Source: SIG452 sp045541975 (GTDB lineage: Bacteria; Bacillota; Clostridia; UMGS1840). Taken from it: a stretch of DNA of 64,000 nucleotides. A program made the translations under genes and the position numbers. Every line of letters starts with the position of its first letter. Position 1 is the stretch's first letter. The DNA lies in contig JAZQKB010000022.1 in the NCBI GenBank assembly GCA_045541975.1, positions 31,665-95,664 of the forward strand, written 5' to 3'. Under the pieces are notes generated by a model that searched no databases, was not told where the DNA came from, and saw nothing but the letters and a program-made list of their open reading frames with translations. Below are positions 1 through 8,043 of this stretch, in pieces.

Positions 1-1110
1 GACGAAAACGGATATACTTTTGTGGGGTTGATTTCTATGATGGATCCGCCCAGAGAGGAATCGAAAGCGGCAGTAGCTGACGCAAGACGTGCCGGGATTA
101 AACCTATTATGATTACCGGTGACCACAAGGTAACGGCAACTGCCATTGCAAAACAAATTGGTATTTTCCAAGACGGTGATTTCGCAGTGACGGGTACCGA
201 GCTGGATGCGATGTCAGAAGAAGAATTGGCAGAAAAAATTGAAAGAATTTCTGTCTATGCCAGAGTGTCTCCGGAAAACAAAATTCAGATTGTGAACGCT
301 TGGCAGACAAAAGGCTATATTGTAGCCATGACCGGTGACGGTGTGAACGATGCTCCCGCACTCAAAAAAGCAGACATCGGTGTGGCGATGGGAATTACAG
401 GAACTGAGGTTTCCAAAGATGCTTCCGCTATGATTTTAACTGACGATAACTTTGCAACTATCATCAAAGCAGTGGCAAACGGCAGAAATGTGTATCGCAA
501 CATTAAAAATTCCATTAAATTCCTGCTGTCCGGCAATATGGCGGGAATTTTGGCGGTACTTTATACTTCTATTGCAGGGTTGCCGGTACCCTTTGCACCT
601 GTGCATCTTTTGTTTATGAATCTTCTGACAGATTCTCTGCCTGCTATTGCTATTGGTATGGAGGGGGCAGACGATAAACTGTTAACCGAAAAACCCAGAG
701 ATCCCAAGGAAAGCATTTTAAACAAATCTTTTATGACACAGCTTTTGGTACAGGGTGGTTTGATTGCTGTTTGCACCATGATTGCTTTCTATATTGGTCT
801 TCAGGCAGGAGGGGCAGGTTTGGCAAGCACGATGGCATTTTCCACGCTGACTTTGGCACGGTTGTTCCACGGCTTTAACTGCAGAAGTGAACAGTCTATT
901 TTCAAAATCGGTTTGTTTACCAATAAAGCAAGTTTAGGCGCATTTATGGCAGGTGTTGTGCTGTTGGCACTGGTGCTCTTTGTTCCGTTTTTAAGTCATC
1001 TGTTTGAGGTTTCTTCCTTCACTGGCAATCAGATCGGACTGGTTGTGTTATTGGCGTTTATCCCGTCGGTTTTGATTCAGCTCTTCCGTGTTTTCAAAAA
1101 ATCAAGATAA
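1..1110 (+). CDS. Calcium-type P-type ATPase, C-terminal part (5' end outside window)
   Basis: The reading frame is open from base 1, so this is the C-terminal 369 residues of a larger cation pump. It shows the P-domain hinge MTGDGVNDAPALKKADIG near residues 110-127, an upstream ITGDH motif, then a hydrophobic region with NLLTDSLPA. That NxxxD pattern in transmembrane segment M6 is the calcium-binding signature of the PMR1/SERCA/YloB group, so Ca2+ (or Mn2+) export from the cytoplasm is the best guess. The phosphorylated aspartate motif lies upstream of the window. The C-terminus holds further membrane segments, as expected for the cation ATPase C-terminal domain. Family certain, ion specificity inferred. 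Confidence 0.93.
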   Translation, partial: DENGYTFVGLISMMDPPREESKAAVADARRAGIKPIMITGDHKVTATAIAKQIGIFQDGDFAVTGTELDAMSEEELAEKIERISVYARVSPENKIQIVNAWQTKGYIVAMTGDGVNDAPALKKADIGVAMGITGTEVSKDASAMILTDDNFATIIKAVANGRNVYRNIKNSIKFLLSGNMAGILAVLYTSIAGLPVPFAPVHLLFMNLLTDSLPAIAIGMEGADDKLLTEKPRDPKESILNKSFMTQLLVQGGLIAVCTMIAFYIGLQAGGAGLASTMAFSTLTLARLFHGFNCRSEQSIFKIGLFTNKASLGAFMAGVVLLALVLFVPFLSHLFEVSSFTGNQIGLVVLLAFIPSVLIQLFRVFKKSR

Positions 1111-1174
1111 TGATTTTGCCGGAAAGGAAAATCTGCTGAATCGTAAAAAAACAAGTGACATTTTCCTAAAAAAC

Positions 1175-1203
1175 TTGCAACTTTATAAAGAATATGGTAC
1201 AAT
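1175..1203 (+). promoter_or_regulatory. SigA-type promoter of the aldo/keto reductase gene
   Basis: TTGCAA at 1175-1180 is followed by a 17-base spacer and TACAAT at 1198-1203. Its -10 box lies inside the left arm of the perfect inverted repeat at 1192-1228, so the same bases serve a promoter and a hairpin. Confidence 0.7.
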
Positions 1204-1235
1204 ATGATGTAGCAATATTGTACCATATTTTTTTT
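1192..1235 (+). terminator. AT-rich 14-bp perfect hairpin with T-run; terminator and/or operator
   Basis: Bases 1192-1205 are perfectly complementary to 1215-1228 around a 9-base loop, and a run of T follows to 1235. It sits about 80 bases after the P-ATPase stop, where a terminator is expected. Because it overlaps the -10 box and start point of the next promoter, the palindrome could instead be a repressor operator. A transcript starting near 1210 would carry only the right arm and would not fold it. Confidence 0.6.
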
Positions 1236-1258
1236 GTAAGAAAAAGGAGAAATCCGAT

Positions 1259-2362
1259 ATGCTGTACGAGGGTGTAAAAAAGAATTTTGGCTTTGGTTTT
1301 ATGCGATTGCCTATGGTTGAAAATGATGTGGATTACCAGCAGGTCAATCGTATGGTAGATGCCTTTATGGAGGCTGGTTTTAACTATTTCGACACGGCGC
1401 GGGTATATCTGGATGGAAACAGTGAAATTGCCATTCGTGAATGTGTGGCAAAACGTTACCCCCGTGAAAGTTTTGTGTTGGCAAATAAATTATCTCCATG
1501 GATTTATAATTCCGAAGAAGAAATTCGTCCCTTGTTTGAAAGCCAGTTAGAGTCCTGCGGTGTGGATTATTTTGATGTGTATATTTTTCACTGTATGAAT
1601 CGGGATTTGTATCAGAAAAACATCCGTTGCAATTCCTTTGAAACGGTGAAACAGTTGAAAGAAGAAGGAAAGGTGAAGCGTATCGCCATGTCTTTCCATG
1701 ATACGGCAGATGTGCTGGATAAAATTCTTACCGAGCAACCCTCGATTGAGTTTGTGCAGATTCAGTTTAATTATTTAGATTATGATGATGCAGGCGTGCA
1801 GAGTAAGGCCTGCTACGATATTTGCAAAAAACACGGTAAAAAAGTGATCGTGATGGAACCTGTCAAAGGCGGTAATTTGGTAAACTTACCCAAAGAGGCA
1901 AAAGAACTTTTAACTAAAAAATCCAATAATTCCGAAGCAGAATTTGCCATTCGCTTTGCTGCAAGCTTCCCTGATGTTGAGATGGTGTTATCCGGTATGG
2001 GTAGCATGGATATGATTTCTGAAAATATTTCCTTTATGAAGGAATTTGTGCCTTTTGGCGAGGACGAAATGAAGCTTTCCGAAGACTTAAGAAAACTGAT
2101 CCGTACCGTTCGCCAGATCCCCTGCACAGGTTGTCGTTACTGTGTGGACGGTTGCCCCAAAAATATTCTGATACCCGATGTCTTCACCGTTTACAACAAG
2201 CACTTAGCGGCAGAATCCGTTTGGGAGGAAGCCAAAACAATTTTGCAGGAAAACCATGCCAATGTGAAAGATTGTATTCAGTGTGGTGTTTGTGAGGGGC
2301 ATTGTCCTCAGAATATTCACATCAAAGATATCATGAAGTTGTTGGGAGAAAGCATTTCATAA
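1259..2362 (+). CDS. Aldo/keto reductase with C-terminal 4Fe-4S ferredoxin domain
   Basis: A 367-residue protein with an N-terminal aldo/keto reductase barrel (FNYFDTARVY near residue 41, then the HCMNRD and IAMSFH strands) and a C-terminal domain with two cysteine clusters, CTGCRYCVDGC near 285 and CIQCGVCEGHC near 335, which should bind two [4Fe-4S] clusters. This fused architecture is common in anaerobic Firmicutes, and substrates are generally unknown. GGAG at 1246-1249 sets the ATG. It has its own promoter and lies 100 bases upstream of three PHP hydrolase genes, possibly in one transcription unit. Confidence 0.92.
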   Translation: MLYEGVKKNFGFGFMRLPMVENDVDYQQVNRMVDAFMEAGFNYFDTARVYLDGNSEIAIRECVAKRYPRESFVLANKLSPWIYNSEEEIRPLFESQLESCGVDYFDVYIFHCMNRDLYQKNIRCNSFETVKQLKEEGKVKRIAMSFHDTADVLDKILTEQPSIEFVQIQFNYLDYDDAGVQSKACYDICKKHGKKVIVMEPVKGGNLVNLPKEAKELLTKKSNNSEAEFAIRFAASFPDVEMVLSGMGSMDMISENISFMKEFVPFGEDEMKLSEDLRKLIRTVRQIPCTGCRYCVDGCPKNILIPDVFTVYNKHLAAESVWEEAKTILQENHANVKDCIQCGVCEGHCPQNIHIKDIMKLLGESIS

Positions 2363-2461
2363 CGAGCGAAAAGCAGAAAGCAAACTGTACTTCTTATTGT
2401 TTTGGCAATTGATCGCTTCTCTGTGAAAGATATTATCATAAAAATCAAAGGAGTAAACAAC

Positions 2462-3484
2462 ATGAAAAAATTCCTGTTACCGGAAAACGGTCAATTTTAC
2501 AAGGCAAACTTGCATTGCCATACCAACGTGTCTGACGGAAGACTCACACCAGCCGAAATGAAAGAAGAATACAAAAAACGGGGGTACTCCATCATTGCAT
2601 ACACCGACCATAATGTTTTGGTGGCACATCCCGAGCTGACTGACGATACCTTTTTGGCACTGCACGGCTTGGAATATGATCTGACCGAGGAATCTAAAGA
2701 CAATGATCCTTTTCACCGTTTAAAAACCTGCCATATCTGTATGGTCAGCACCAATCCGGACTATGTGGTTCAGCCTTGCTTCCGGGATTCCTGGCTGTAT
2801 CAGCATCTGCCGGATCAATCTGTAGTTCAGCGTGATGAATCTATTCCGCCTTACGAATTTCAGTATACCCCCGAGTATATCAACGATATGATTAAAACCG
2901 CCCGGGAAAAAGGCTATTTTGTGACCTACAATCATCCTGCCTGGTCTCAGGAAGGCTACGAAATTTACAGCAAATACGAAGGTATGAATGCTATGGAAAT
3001 CTGCAACTACGGTTGCATGACGGAAGGGTATCACGACTACAATCCCCATGTGTATGACGAATTACTCCGTCAGGGCAAAAAGCTCTATTGCATCGCAACC
3101 GACGATAACCATAACAGTCAGCCGATGGATAGTCCCTACTGTGACTCTTTTGGTGGCTTTACCATGATTAAAGCAGATAAATTAGAATACAGAGCCATTG
3201 GTGAGGCTTTGTTAAAAGGTAACTTCTATGCTTCCCAGGGGCCTGAAATTCACAGCTTATATGTGGAAGACAATAAATTACATATTAAAACTTCCGATGC
3301 GGTAAAAATTGTGTTTACTACCGGTCTTCGCCATAGCTTCTGTGCATATCCGTTGGCGGGAGACACCATCAACGAAGCAGAATTTGAACTCCGTCCCGAC
3401 GATATTTATGTAAGAGTAACCGTGTTTGATAAGTCCGGCAAACCTGCTGATACCAACGCTTATTTTATGGAAGATATTTTATAA
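2462..3484 (+). CDS. PHP-domain metallohydrolase, copy 1 of 3
   Basis: A 340-residue protein with PHP metal-binding motifs: LHCHT near residue 17, SDGRL, YTDHN near 50, YNHP near 157 and DDNHN near 215. The overall plan of an N-terminal PHP fold and a beta-rich C-terminus resembles the CehA/McbA-type metallohydrolases, which hydrolyse phosphoester, ester or amide bonds with bound metals. The substrate cannot be read from sequence. The ATG at 2462 is chosen over an upstream in-frame start because AAAGGAG lies 9 bases before it. It is followed 13 bases later by a close paralogue. Confidence 0.88.
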   Translation: MKKFLLPENGQFYKANLHCHTNVSDGRLTPAEMKEEYKKRGYSIIAYTDHNVLVAHPELTDDTFLALHGLEYDLTEESKDNDPFHRLKTCHICMVSTNPDYVVQPCFRDSWLYQHLPDQSVVQRDESIPPYEFQYTPEYINDMIKTAREKGYFVTYNHPAWSQEGYEIYSKYEGMNAMEICNYGCMTEGYHDYNPHVYDELLRQGKKLYCIATDDNHNSQPMDSPYCDSFGGFTMIKADKLEYRAIGEALLKGNFYASQGPEIHSLYVEDNKLHIKTSDAVKIVFTTGLRHSFCAYPLAGDTINEAEFELRPDDIYVRVTVFDKSGKPADTNAYFMEDIL

Positions 3485-3497
3485 AGGAGACCTGTCT

Positions 3498-4535
3498 ATG
3501 AGAACTTACTTATTGCCCGAAAAGGGGCAGTTTTATAAAGCAAACCTGCATTGTCACTCCACCATTTCCGACGGACAGTTAACTCCTGACGAAATCAAAG
3601 AAGCCTACAAACAGCGTGGCTACTCCGTAGTGGCATATACCGACCATAATATTTTAGTGCCTCATCCTGAACTGCAAAGTGACGATTTTGTGGCATTATA
3701 CGGGATGGAATACTATTTTGACGAAGTGCTTCCCGGTCAGACCTGGGAGCAGTCCAGAACCACTCATTTGTGCCTGATTTCTCGGGATCCTGAAAATGTG
3801 ATTCAGCCTTGTTTTTATCAGCCTAACTGGTTTTATGACAAACTGCTTGAAAAAAACGATCCCCGTTACAAAGTTACCTTAGATCCCACCGAACCCAATT
3901 ACGAACGGGTATTTACTCCAGACGGTGTGAACGAGGTGATTAAAACCGCCCGTGATAAAGGCTTTTTTGTAACCTACAATCATCCCAAATGGTCCAAAGA
4001 AGGTTACGAAACCTATAGCAAATATAAAGGAATGCACGCCATTGAGATTTGTAACTACAACTCCTATGTGAAAGGCTTCCACGAGTACAATACCAAAGTA
4101 TACGAAGAAAAACTGCATAACGGTGAAAAAATCTTCGGAATTTCTGCCGATGATAACCATAACTTTGCGCCTTTTGACAGTCCGGAAAGTGATTCCTTCG
4201 GTGCATTTACCATGATTAAAGCAGAAAACTTAGACTACCGTTCTATCACTGATGCCATGGTGAAAGGGCATTTCTATGCATCCATGGGGCCTGAAATCTA
4301 CAGTATGTATCTGGAAGGTAACAAGCTTCATGTGAAGACCTCCGATGCGGCAATCATCAATTTTACCTCCGGCATCCGTCATTGCTATAATGAATACTGT
4401 CCGGAAGGCGGAACACTCAATGAAGTTATTTTTGATGTGTGGCCTCAGGATATTTTCTTCAGAGTAACCGTGTGTGACAAAGAGGGCAGACGCGCAACAT
4501 CCAATGCCTACTTTGTGGAAGATTATGTGAAATAA
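3498..4535 (+). CDS. PHP-domain metallohydrolase, copy 2 of 3
   Basis: A 345-residue paralogue of its two neighbours. It keeps LHCHS, SDGQL, YTDHN, YNHP and DDNHN, so its metal site should be intact. It is the most divergent of the three in the middle (for example DEVLPGQTWEQSR near residue 75, where the others have a DNETKEN-like stretch) and in the C-terminal region, where isoleucine-asparagine replaces the I/K-V-F core. This suggests a different substrate. AAAGGAG at 3483-3489 sets the start at 3498. The longer upstream frame overlaps copy 1 and is rejected. Confidence 0.88.
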   Translation: MRTYLLPEKGQFYKANLHCHSTISDGQLTPDEIKEAYKQRGYSVVAYTDHNILVPHPELQSDDFVALYGMEYYFDEVLPGQTWEQSRTTHLCLISRDPENVIQPCFYQPNWFYDKLLEKNDPRYKVTLDPTEPNYERVFTPDGVNEVIKTARDKGFFVTYNHPKWSKEGYETYSKYKGMHAIEICNYNSYVKGFHEYNTKVYEEKLHNGEKIFGISADDNHNFAPFDSPESDSFGAFTMIKAENLDYRSITDAMVKGHFYASMGPEIYSMYLEGNKLHVKTSDAAIINFTSGIRHCYNEYCPEGGTLNEVIFDVWPQDIFFRVTVCDKEGRRATSNAYFVEDYVK

Positions 4536-4550
4536 ACGGGGGATTATGAT

Positions 4551-5591
4551 ATGAAAAAATACTTATTGCCCGAAAACGGCACCTTTTATAAAGCAAACCT
4601 GCACTGCCATTCCACCGTGTCTGACGGGAGACTTTCTCCCGAAAAGATGAAGGAGGAATATCAGAAACGCGGTTATTCCGTCATCGCATATACCGACCAT
4701 AAGGTTATGGTTCCTCATCCGTATTTAACCGATGAAAACTTCGTTGCCTTAACCGGTACCGAATATGATTTTGACAACGAAACAAAAGAAAATCCCTATC
4801 ATGTGATTCCCGTTTGCCATATCTGCCTGATTGCATTGGATCCCGACAATGTGGTTCAACCCTGCTTTAGTCTCCCCAATGCAAACTATGATGAAATTAT
4901 GGCGTTAAATGATCCCCGTTATCAGATTACTTATGATGAATCCGAACCCTTATGGACCAGAGAGTACACGGCGGAAAATATCAACAGCATTATGAAGCAC
5001 GCCCGGGAAAAAGGATTTTTTGTGACCTATAACCATCCCACCTGGTCGCTGGAACGGTATGACATCTATAGCAAATACGAAGGAATGAATGCTATGGAAA
5101 TCGTGAACTACGGCTGTGTGACTGAAGGCTACGACGAATATAATTCCGCCCAGTATGATGAAATGCTATCTGCCGGCAAAAAAATCTTCTGTATTGCAAC
5201 CGATGACAATCACAATCATCATCCCTTTGACAGTCAGCGTTGTGATTCCTTTGGCGGCTTCACTATGATAAAAGCGGAAAAGCTGGAATACCGCGCAATT
5301 ACCGATGCACTGGTAAAGGGAAATTTCTATGCCTCTATGGGCCCCGAAATTTATAGCTTATATATGGAAGGAAACAAGATTCACATTAAAACCTCCGATG
5401 CCAAACGAATTGTGTTTGCCACCGGTGTCCGCCATAGCTACACCGCATTTCCCACCGACGGTGACCACATCAACGAGGCAGAATTTGAAGTAAGCCCCAA
5501 CGATATTTATGTTCGTGTTACCGTGTTTGGTATGGACGGAAAACCTGCAGATACCAACGCCTATTTTGTGGAGGATTTGTTAGGCGAATAA
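4551..5591 (+). CDS. PHP-domain metallohydrolase, copy 3 of 3
   Basis: A 346-residue protein, closest to copy 1. It retains LHCHS near residue 18, SDGRL, YTDHK near 50 (K replaces N after the histidine), YNHP and DDNHN. The C-terminal half is nearly superimposable on copy 1 (PADTNAYFVED at the end). It lies 15 bases after copy 2 with GGGGGAT as a moderate ribosome-binding site, so the three genes are probably co-transcribed. The substrate is unknown. Confidence 0.88.
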   Translation: MKKYLLPENGTFYKANLHCHSTVSDGRLSPEKMKEEYQKRGYSVIAYTDHKVMVPHPYLTDENFVALTGTEYDFDNETKENPYHVIPVCHICLIALDPDNVVQPCFSLPNANYDEIMALNDPRYQITYDESEPLWTREYTAENINSIMKHAREKGFFVTYNHPTWSLERYDIYSKYEGMNAMEIVNYGCVTEGYDEYNSAQYDEMLSAGKKIFCIATDDNHNHHPFDSQRCDSFGGFTMIKAEKLEYRAITDALVKGNFYASMGPEIYSLYMEGNKIHIKTSDAKRIVFATGVRHSYTAFPTDGDHINEAEFEVSPNDIYVRVTVFGMDGKPADTNAYFVEDLLGE

Positions 5592-5659
5592 TTTTTTGAT
5601 AAGGTTTTTTCTCGCTTTTTAAAATGAACAAAAAAATTTTAAAAAATCCTAAAAAAAGC

Positions 5660-5688
5660 TTGACATTTTGATAAATTGATTGTATAAT
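5660..5688 (+). promoter_or_regulatory. Consensus SigA promoter of the rplU operon
   Basis: TTGACA at 5660-5665, a 17-base spacer and TATAAT at 5683-5688 form a perfect consensus. A-tracts at about 5628-5657 resemble an UP element. Such strength fits a ribosomal protein operon. Confidence 0.92.
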
Positions 5689-5694
5689 ACTGTG

Positions 5695-5808
5695 GTAACC
5701 GCTCTGGAGTGGCATAAGAATTTTGCTTCGGCGAAATCACCATCGTCCGGGCGTGTCCTAAATAACCACCCGAAAGGGTGCAAAAAATTTAATTGGGAGG
5801 TACTTATT
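5695..5808 (+). ncRNA. L21 leader RNA (autoregulatory 5' UTR candidate)
   Basis: About 115 transcribed but untranslated bases precede rplU. They hold two clear hairpins: a 7-bp stem closed by a TTCG tetraloop at 5720-5737, and a CACCC/GGGTG stem with GAAA loop at 5767-5780. Firmicutes are known to carry a conserved L21 leader at this position, thought to let L21 control its own operon. The assignment rests on position and hairpins, not on a covariance search. Confidence 0.6.
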
Positions 5809-6120
5809 ATGTACGCAGTTTTAAAAACCGGCGGTAAGCAGTACAAAGTAGCTGAAGGCGATGTAATCTACATCGAAAAGCTGGGCTTATCCGAAAACGA
5901 AACCTATACTTTCAACGAAGTATTGGCAATCGGCTCTGATGACGGCATCAAAGTTGGTGCTCCTTATGTAGAAGGTGCAACCGTAACCGCAAAAGCTTTA
6001 AAAGAAGGCAGAAGCAAAAAGATCATTGTTTACAAGTATAAACCGAAAAAAGGTTATCACAAAAAACAGGGTCACAGACAGGCTTATACCAAAGTTCAGA
6101 TTGAAAAAATCAACGGTTAA
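5809..6120 (+). CDS. rplU: 50S ribosomal protein L21
   Basis: A 103-residue protein starting YAVLKTGGKQYKVAEGD and ending in the basic YKPKKGYHKKQGHRQ region that is the L21 signature. Length matches the family. GGGAGG at 5795-5800 places the start at 5809, not at the longer upstream frame, which runs through the leader RNA. It is the first gene of rplU-prp-rpmA, the standard Firmicute order. Confidence 0.98.
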   Translation: MYAVLKTGGKQYKVAEGDVIYIEKLGLSENETYTFNEVLAIGSDDGIKVGAPYVEGATVTAKALKEGRSKKIIVYKYKPKKGYHKKQGHRQAYTKVQIEKING

Positions 6121-6125
6121 TTTTT

Positions 6126-6458
6126 ATGATAAACATTGAGATTAGCAGGAACTATATCGGTAATATTTATCGGTTCACGGTAAACGGTCATTCCGACTAT
6201 GAAGAAATCGGCAAGGATATTGTGTGTGCCAATGTGTCCACCGCAACCCAGTCCGTGATCTTAGGAATGTCTGAGTTACTCGGAATCCGCTTAAATATTG
6301 TAATCGACGATGGGCACTTAGAGTGCGGTATTCCTGAAATTTCCGATCAGTTAACTCTGGAAAAGGTAAACATTCTCTTAGAGACTATGGTTTTAACCTT
6401 ACGCCAGGTGGAATCGGAATATTCTGATTATGTAAAAATGATTGAAGTGGAGGATTAG
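6126..6458 (+). CDS. prp: Ribosomal-processing cysteine protease Prp
   Basis: A 110-residue protein (YsxB family). The catalytic histidine lies in NGHSDY near residue 22 and the catalytic cysteine in DIVCANVS near residue 34. In Firmicutes Prp removes the N-terminal extension of L27 during ribosome assembly. Its substrate, the extended L27, is encoded immediately downstream. It starts 5 bases after the rplU stop without a strong ribosome-binding site, so translation is probably coupled. Confidence 0.95.
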   Translation: MINIEISRNYIGNIYRFTVNGHSDYEEIGKDIVCANVSTATQSVILGMSELLGIRLNIVIDDGHLECGIPEISDQLTLEKVNILLETMVLTLRQVESEYSDYVKMIEVED

Positions 6459-6461
6459 ATG

Positions 6462-6737
6462 ATGTTTAAAATTAATTTCCAGTTATTTGCTCATAAAAAA
6501 GGTGTAGGTAGCACCAAAAACGGCAGAGACAGTGAATCCAAAAGACTGGGTGCAAAAAGAGCAGACGGTCAGTTTGTTTTAGCTGGTAACATTCTGGTTA
6601 GACAGAGAGGTACCAAAATCAACCCCGGTGAAAATGTTGGGAAAGGCTCTGACGATACTTTATACGCATTAATCGACGGTAAAGTAAGATTTGAAACCAA
6701 AAGAGACAAAAAACAGGTTAGCGTATACGCTATCTAA
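6462..6737 (+). CDS. rpmA: 50S ribosomal protein L27 with Prp-cleavable extension
   Basis: A 91-residue protein beginning MFKINFQLFA|HKKG. The FQLFA stretch is the Prp cleavage motif; removal exposes the HKKG N-terminus that reaches the peptidyl transferase centre. The core GSTKNGRDSESKRLGAKR is the L27 signature. Two adjacent ATGs occur (6459 and 6462). The second is favoured because GGAGG at 6449-6453 is then 8 bases away. The first overlaps the prp stop codon region. Confidence 0.97.
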   Translation: MFKINFQLFAHKKGVGSTKNGRDSESKRLGAKRADGQFVLAGNILVRQRGTKINPGENVGKGSDDTLYALIDGKVRFETKRDKKQVSVYAI

Positions 6738-6755
6738 TTGAAAAATTGTTTCAAA

Positions 6756-6790
6756 AAAAGAGGTATCAGATTTGATACCTCTTTTTGTTT
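6756..6790 (+). terminator. Intrinsic terminator of rplU-prp-rpmA
   Basis: Bases 6756-6768 pair perfectly with 6773-6785 (13 bp, loop GATT), ending in a T-rich tail. It lies between convergent rpmA and lexA. Confidence 0.9.
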
Positions 6791-6840
6791 TATTTTTTTG
6801 TTCTTTTTTTCTATTATTTCTTTTCGTTTAGATTCATAAA

Positions 6841-7473
6841 TTAATAACTTCTGAAAAGTCCGACGACCTTTCCCAAAATGGTGAGCTGCGTGGTAATGAT
6901 GGGTTCCATAGTGTCATTTTCCGGCTGCAGACGGAAATAACCGTTTTCCTTGTAGAAGGTTTTTACCGTTACTTCATCGTTAATCATAGCAACCACCTTT
7001 TCGCCGTTTTCAGCGGTAGGCTGGCGGGCAACAATAATCAAATCACCGTTTAAAATACCGGCGTTAATCATACTTTCGCCCTGTACTCGTAACATGAACA
7101 TTTCCTGGTTGGTTGCCATATCCATGGGAAGCGGGAAGGTTCTTTCAATATTTTCCACCGCTAAAATCGGGCTTCCTGCCGCAACTTTACCAACAAGGGG
7201 GACTTCCAAAATATCGGGGTTTTTGGAATCCTTCGGCACAAATTCGGTGACGGTGGCTTCCTTAACAACCGAAATCGCTCTGTTTTTGGCAGAGCTTTTG
7301 TTTAATACCCCTTTTTCTTCTAAATTTTTTAAATGGGTAAACACGGTGGCGGTGGAGCGAAGTCCAACCCCGATACAAATATCACGAACGGTGGGGGGGT
7401 ACCCGTTTTTTTCCTGGAAATCATTAATGAAATCTAAAATCAGCTTTTGTTTTTTGGTTAATTCCATATCCAT
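6841..7473 (-). CDS. lexA: SOS repressor LexA
   Basis: A 210-residue protein with an N-terminal winged helix-turn-helix (PTVRDICIGVGLRSTATV near 27-45) and a C-terminal S24 self-cleavage domain: cleavage site VAAG near residue 92, catalytic serine in QGESM near 129 and lysine in EKVVAM near 165. LexA represses DNA-damage genes until RecA filaments trigger self-cleavage. It is divergent from a yneA-like gene, as in Bacillus subtilis, and LexA boxes lie between them, so it very probably represses itself. Confidence 0.97.
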   Translation of the reverse strand: MDMELTKKQKLILDFINDFQEKNGYPPTVRDICIGVGLRSTATVFTHLKNLEEKGVLNKSSAKNRAISVVKEATVTEFVPKDSKNPDILEVPLVGKVAAGSPILAVENIERTFPLPMDMATNQEMFMLRVQGESMINAGILNGDLIIVARQPTAENGEKVVAMINDEVTVKTFYKENGYFRLQPENDTMEPIITTQLTILGKVVGLFRSY

Positions 7474-7578
7474 AAAGCGATGACTCCTTTTTTATATTTT
7501 GCAACAGTCTGCTCTTTTTATTACTAAAATACTGTTATTTCGAGCATTTTTGTGGTGCTTTTTTCAACTTGTATCTAC

Positions 7579-7607
7579 ATTATAACACAGGATTTCACAT
7601 TTGTCAA
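7579..7607 (-). promoter_or_regulatory. Consensus SigA promoter of lexA
   Basis: Read on the minus strand: TTGACA (7607-7602), 17-base spacer, TATAAT (7584-7579). LexA box 1 overlaps the -35 hexamer. Confidence 0.88.
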
Positions 7608-7614
7608 ACATTTG
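7605..7614. promoter_or_regulatory. LexA box 1
   Basis: CAAACATTTG, part of an imperfect palindrome of the Firmicute type (GAAC-N4-GTTC; here AAAC-AAAT-GTTT on the minus strand). It overlaps the lexA -35 element, fitting autorepression. Confidence 0.8.
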
Positions 7615-7638
7615 TTTGTAATTTTTTCAAAAAAAGTA

Positions 7639-7667
7639 TTGACAAGAACAAATGTTTGTGTTACAAT
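7639..7667 (+). promoter_or_regulatory. Consensus SigA promoter of the yneA-like gene
   Basis: TTGACA at 7639-7644, 17-base spacer, TACAAT at 7662-7667. LexA box 2 fills the spacer, so repressor and RNA polymerase cannot bind together. Confidence 0.9.
7649..7658. promoter_or_regulatory. LexA box 2
   Basis: The flanked site reads GAACAAATGTTTG: the left half matches the consensus GAAC and the right half is GTTT. It is centred in the spacer of the yneA-like promoter. Confidence 0.85.
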
Positions 7668-7685
7668 AACCTCAGAAAAGGAAAA

Positions 7686-7695
7686 CAAATGTTTG
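7686..7695. promoter_or_regulatory. LexA box 3
   Basis: CAAATGTTTG with AAAAC on its left, identical in core to the other two boxes. It lies downstream of the transcription start and just before the ribosome-binding site AGGAGG, where bound LexA would act as a roadblock. Confidence 0.75.
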
Positions 7696-7714
7696 CTTTT
7701 AGGAGGAAATACAG

Positions 7715-7993
7715 ATGAGATTAACGAAAAAAGGAAAAAGATGTTTGCTTTTTGTTTTGGTAACGATTTTATTAACAACAGTTGTTGCAATGAATATTGG
7801 CGCATCTGCAAGTGAAGAAAATGTGCAGTACATTTCTCACATTGTGGAACCTAACGATACTTTATGGAGCATTGCAGAAGAATACGGCACCGACGGTGAT
7901 ATCCGCAAAACCATTTATGATATCAAGCGGTTGAATCAGTTAGAGGGTTCCGATTTGATAGTAGGCACCAGAATTTTAATTGCCGTTTCATAA
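7715..7993 (+). CDS. yneA: YneA-like SOS cell-division suppressor (LysM protein)
   Basis: A 92-residue protein: basic start, one membrane segment (about residues 9-29), then a single LysM domain (HIVEPNDTLWSIAEEYG to LIVGTRILIAVS). This plan, the size and the position divergent from lexA match Bacillus YneA, which blocks division after DNA damage from the outer membrane face. AGGAGG precedes the ATG by 7 bases. Three LexA boxes flank its promoter. The longer overlapping frame starting at 7552 is rejected because it lacks a ribosome-binding site. Confidence 0.85.
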   Translation: MRLTKKGKRCLLFVLVTILLTTVVAMNIGASASEENVQYISHIVEPNDTLWSIAEEYGTDGDIRKTIYDIKRLNQLEGSDLIVGTRILIAVS

Positions 7994-8008
7994 AAGACAA
8001 ACTATCAC

Positions 8009-8043
8009 AAAGGAGCTGTGGCTTTTTGCCATAGCTCCTTTTA
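8009..8043. terminator. Bidirectional terminator between yneA and spoIVFB
   Basis: A 14-bp stem, 8009-8022 with 8028-8041 (one G-U pair), loop TTTTT, flanked by A and T runs. The spoIVFB stop codon lies in its right edge. Confidence 0.85.

Noticed and set aside
22..1110. The first gene as a complete protein starting at base 22
   Set aside because: The frame is open to base 1 and the N-terminal two thirds of a P-type ATPase are missing, so it is a gene cut by the window edge.
1125..1167. 8-bp inverted repeat just after the P-ATPase as terminator
   Set aside because: The loop is about 27 bases and no T-run follows; the palindrome at 1192-1228 is a better candidate.
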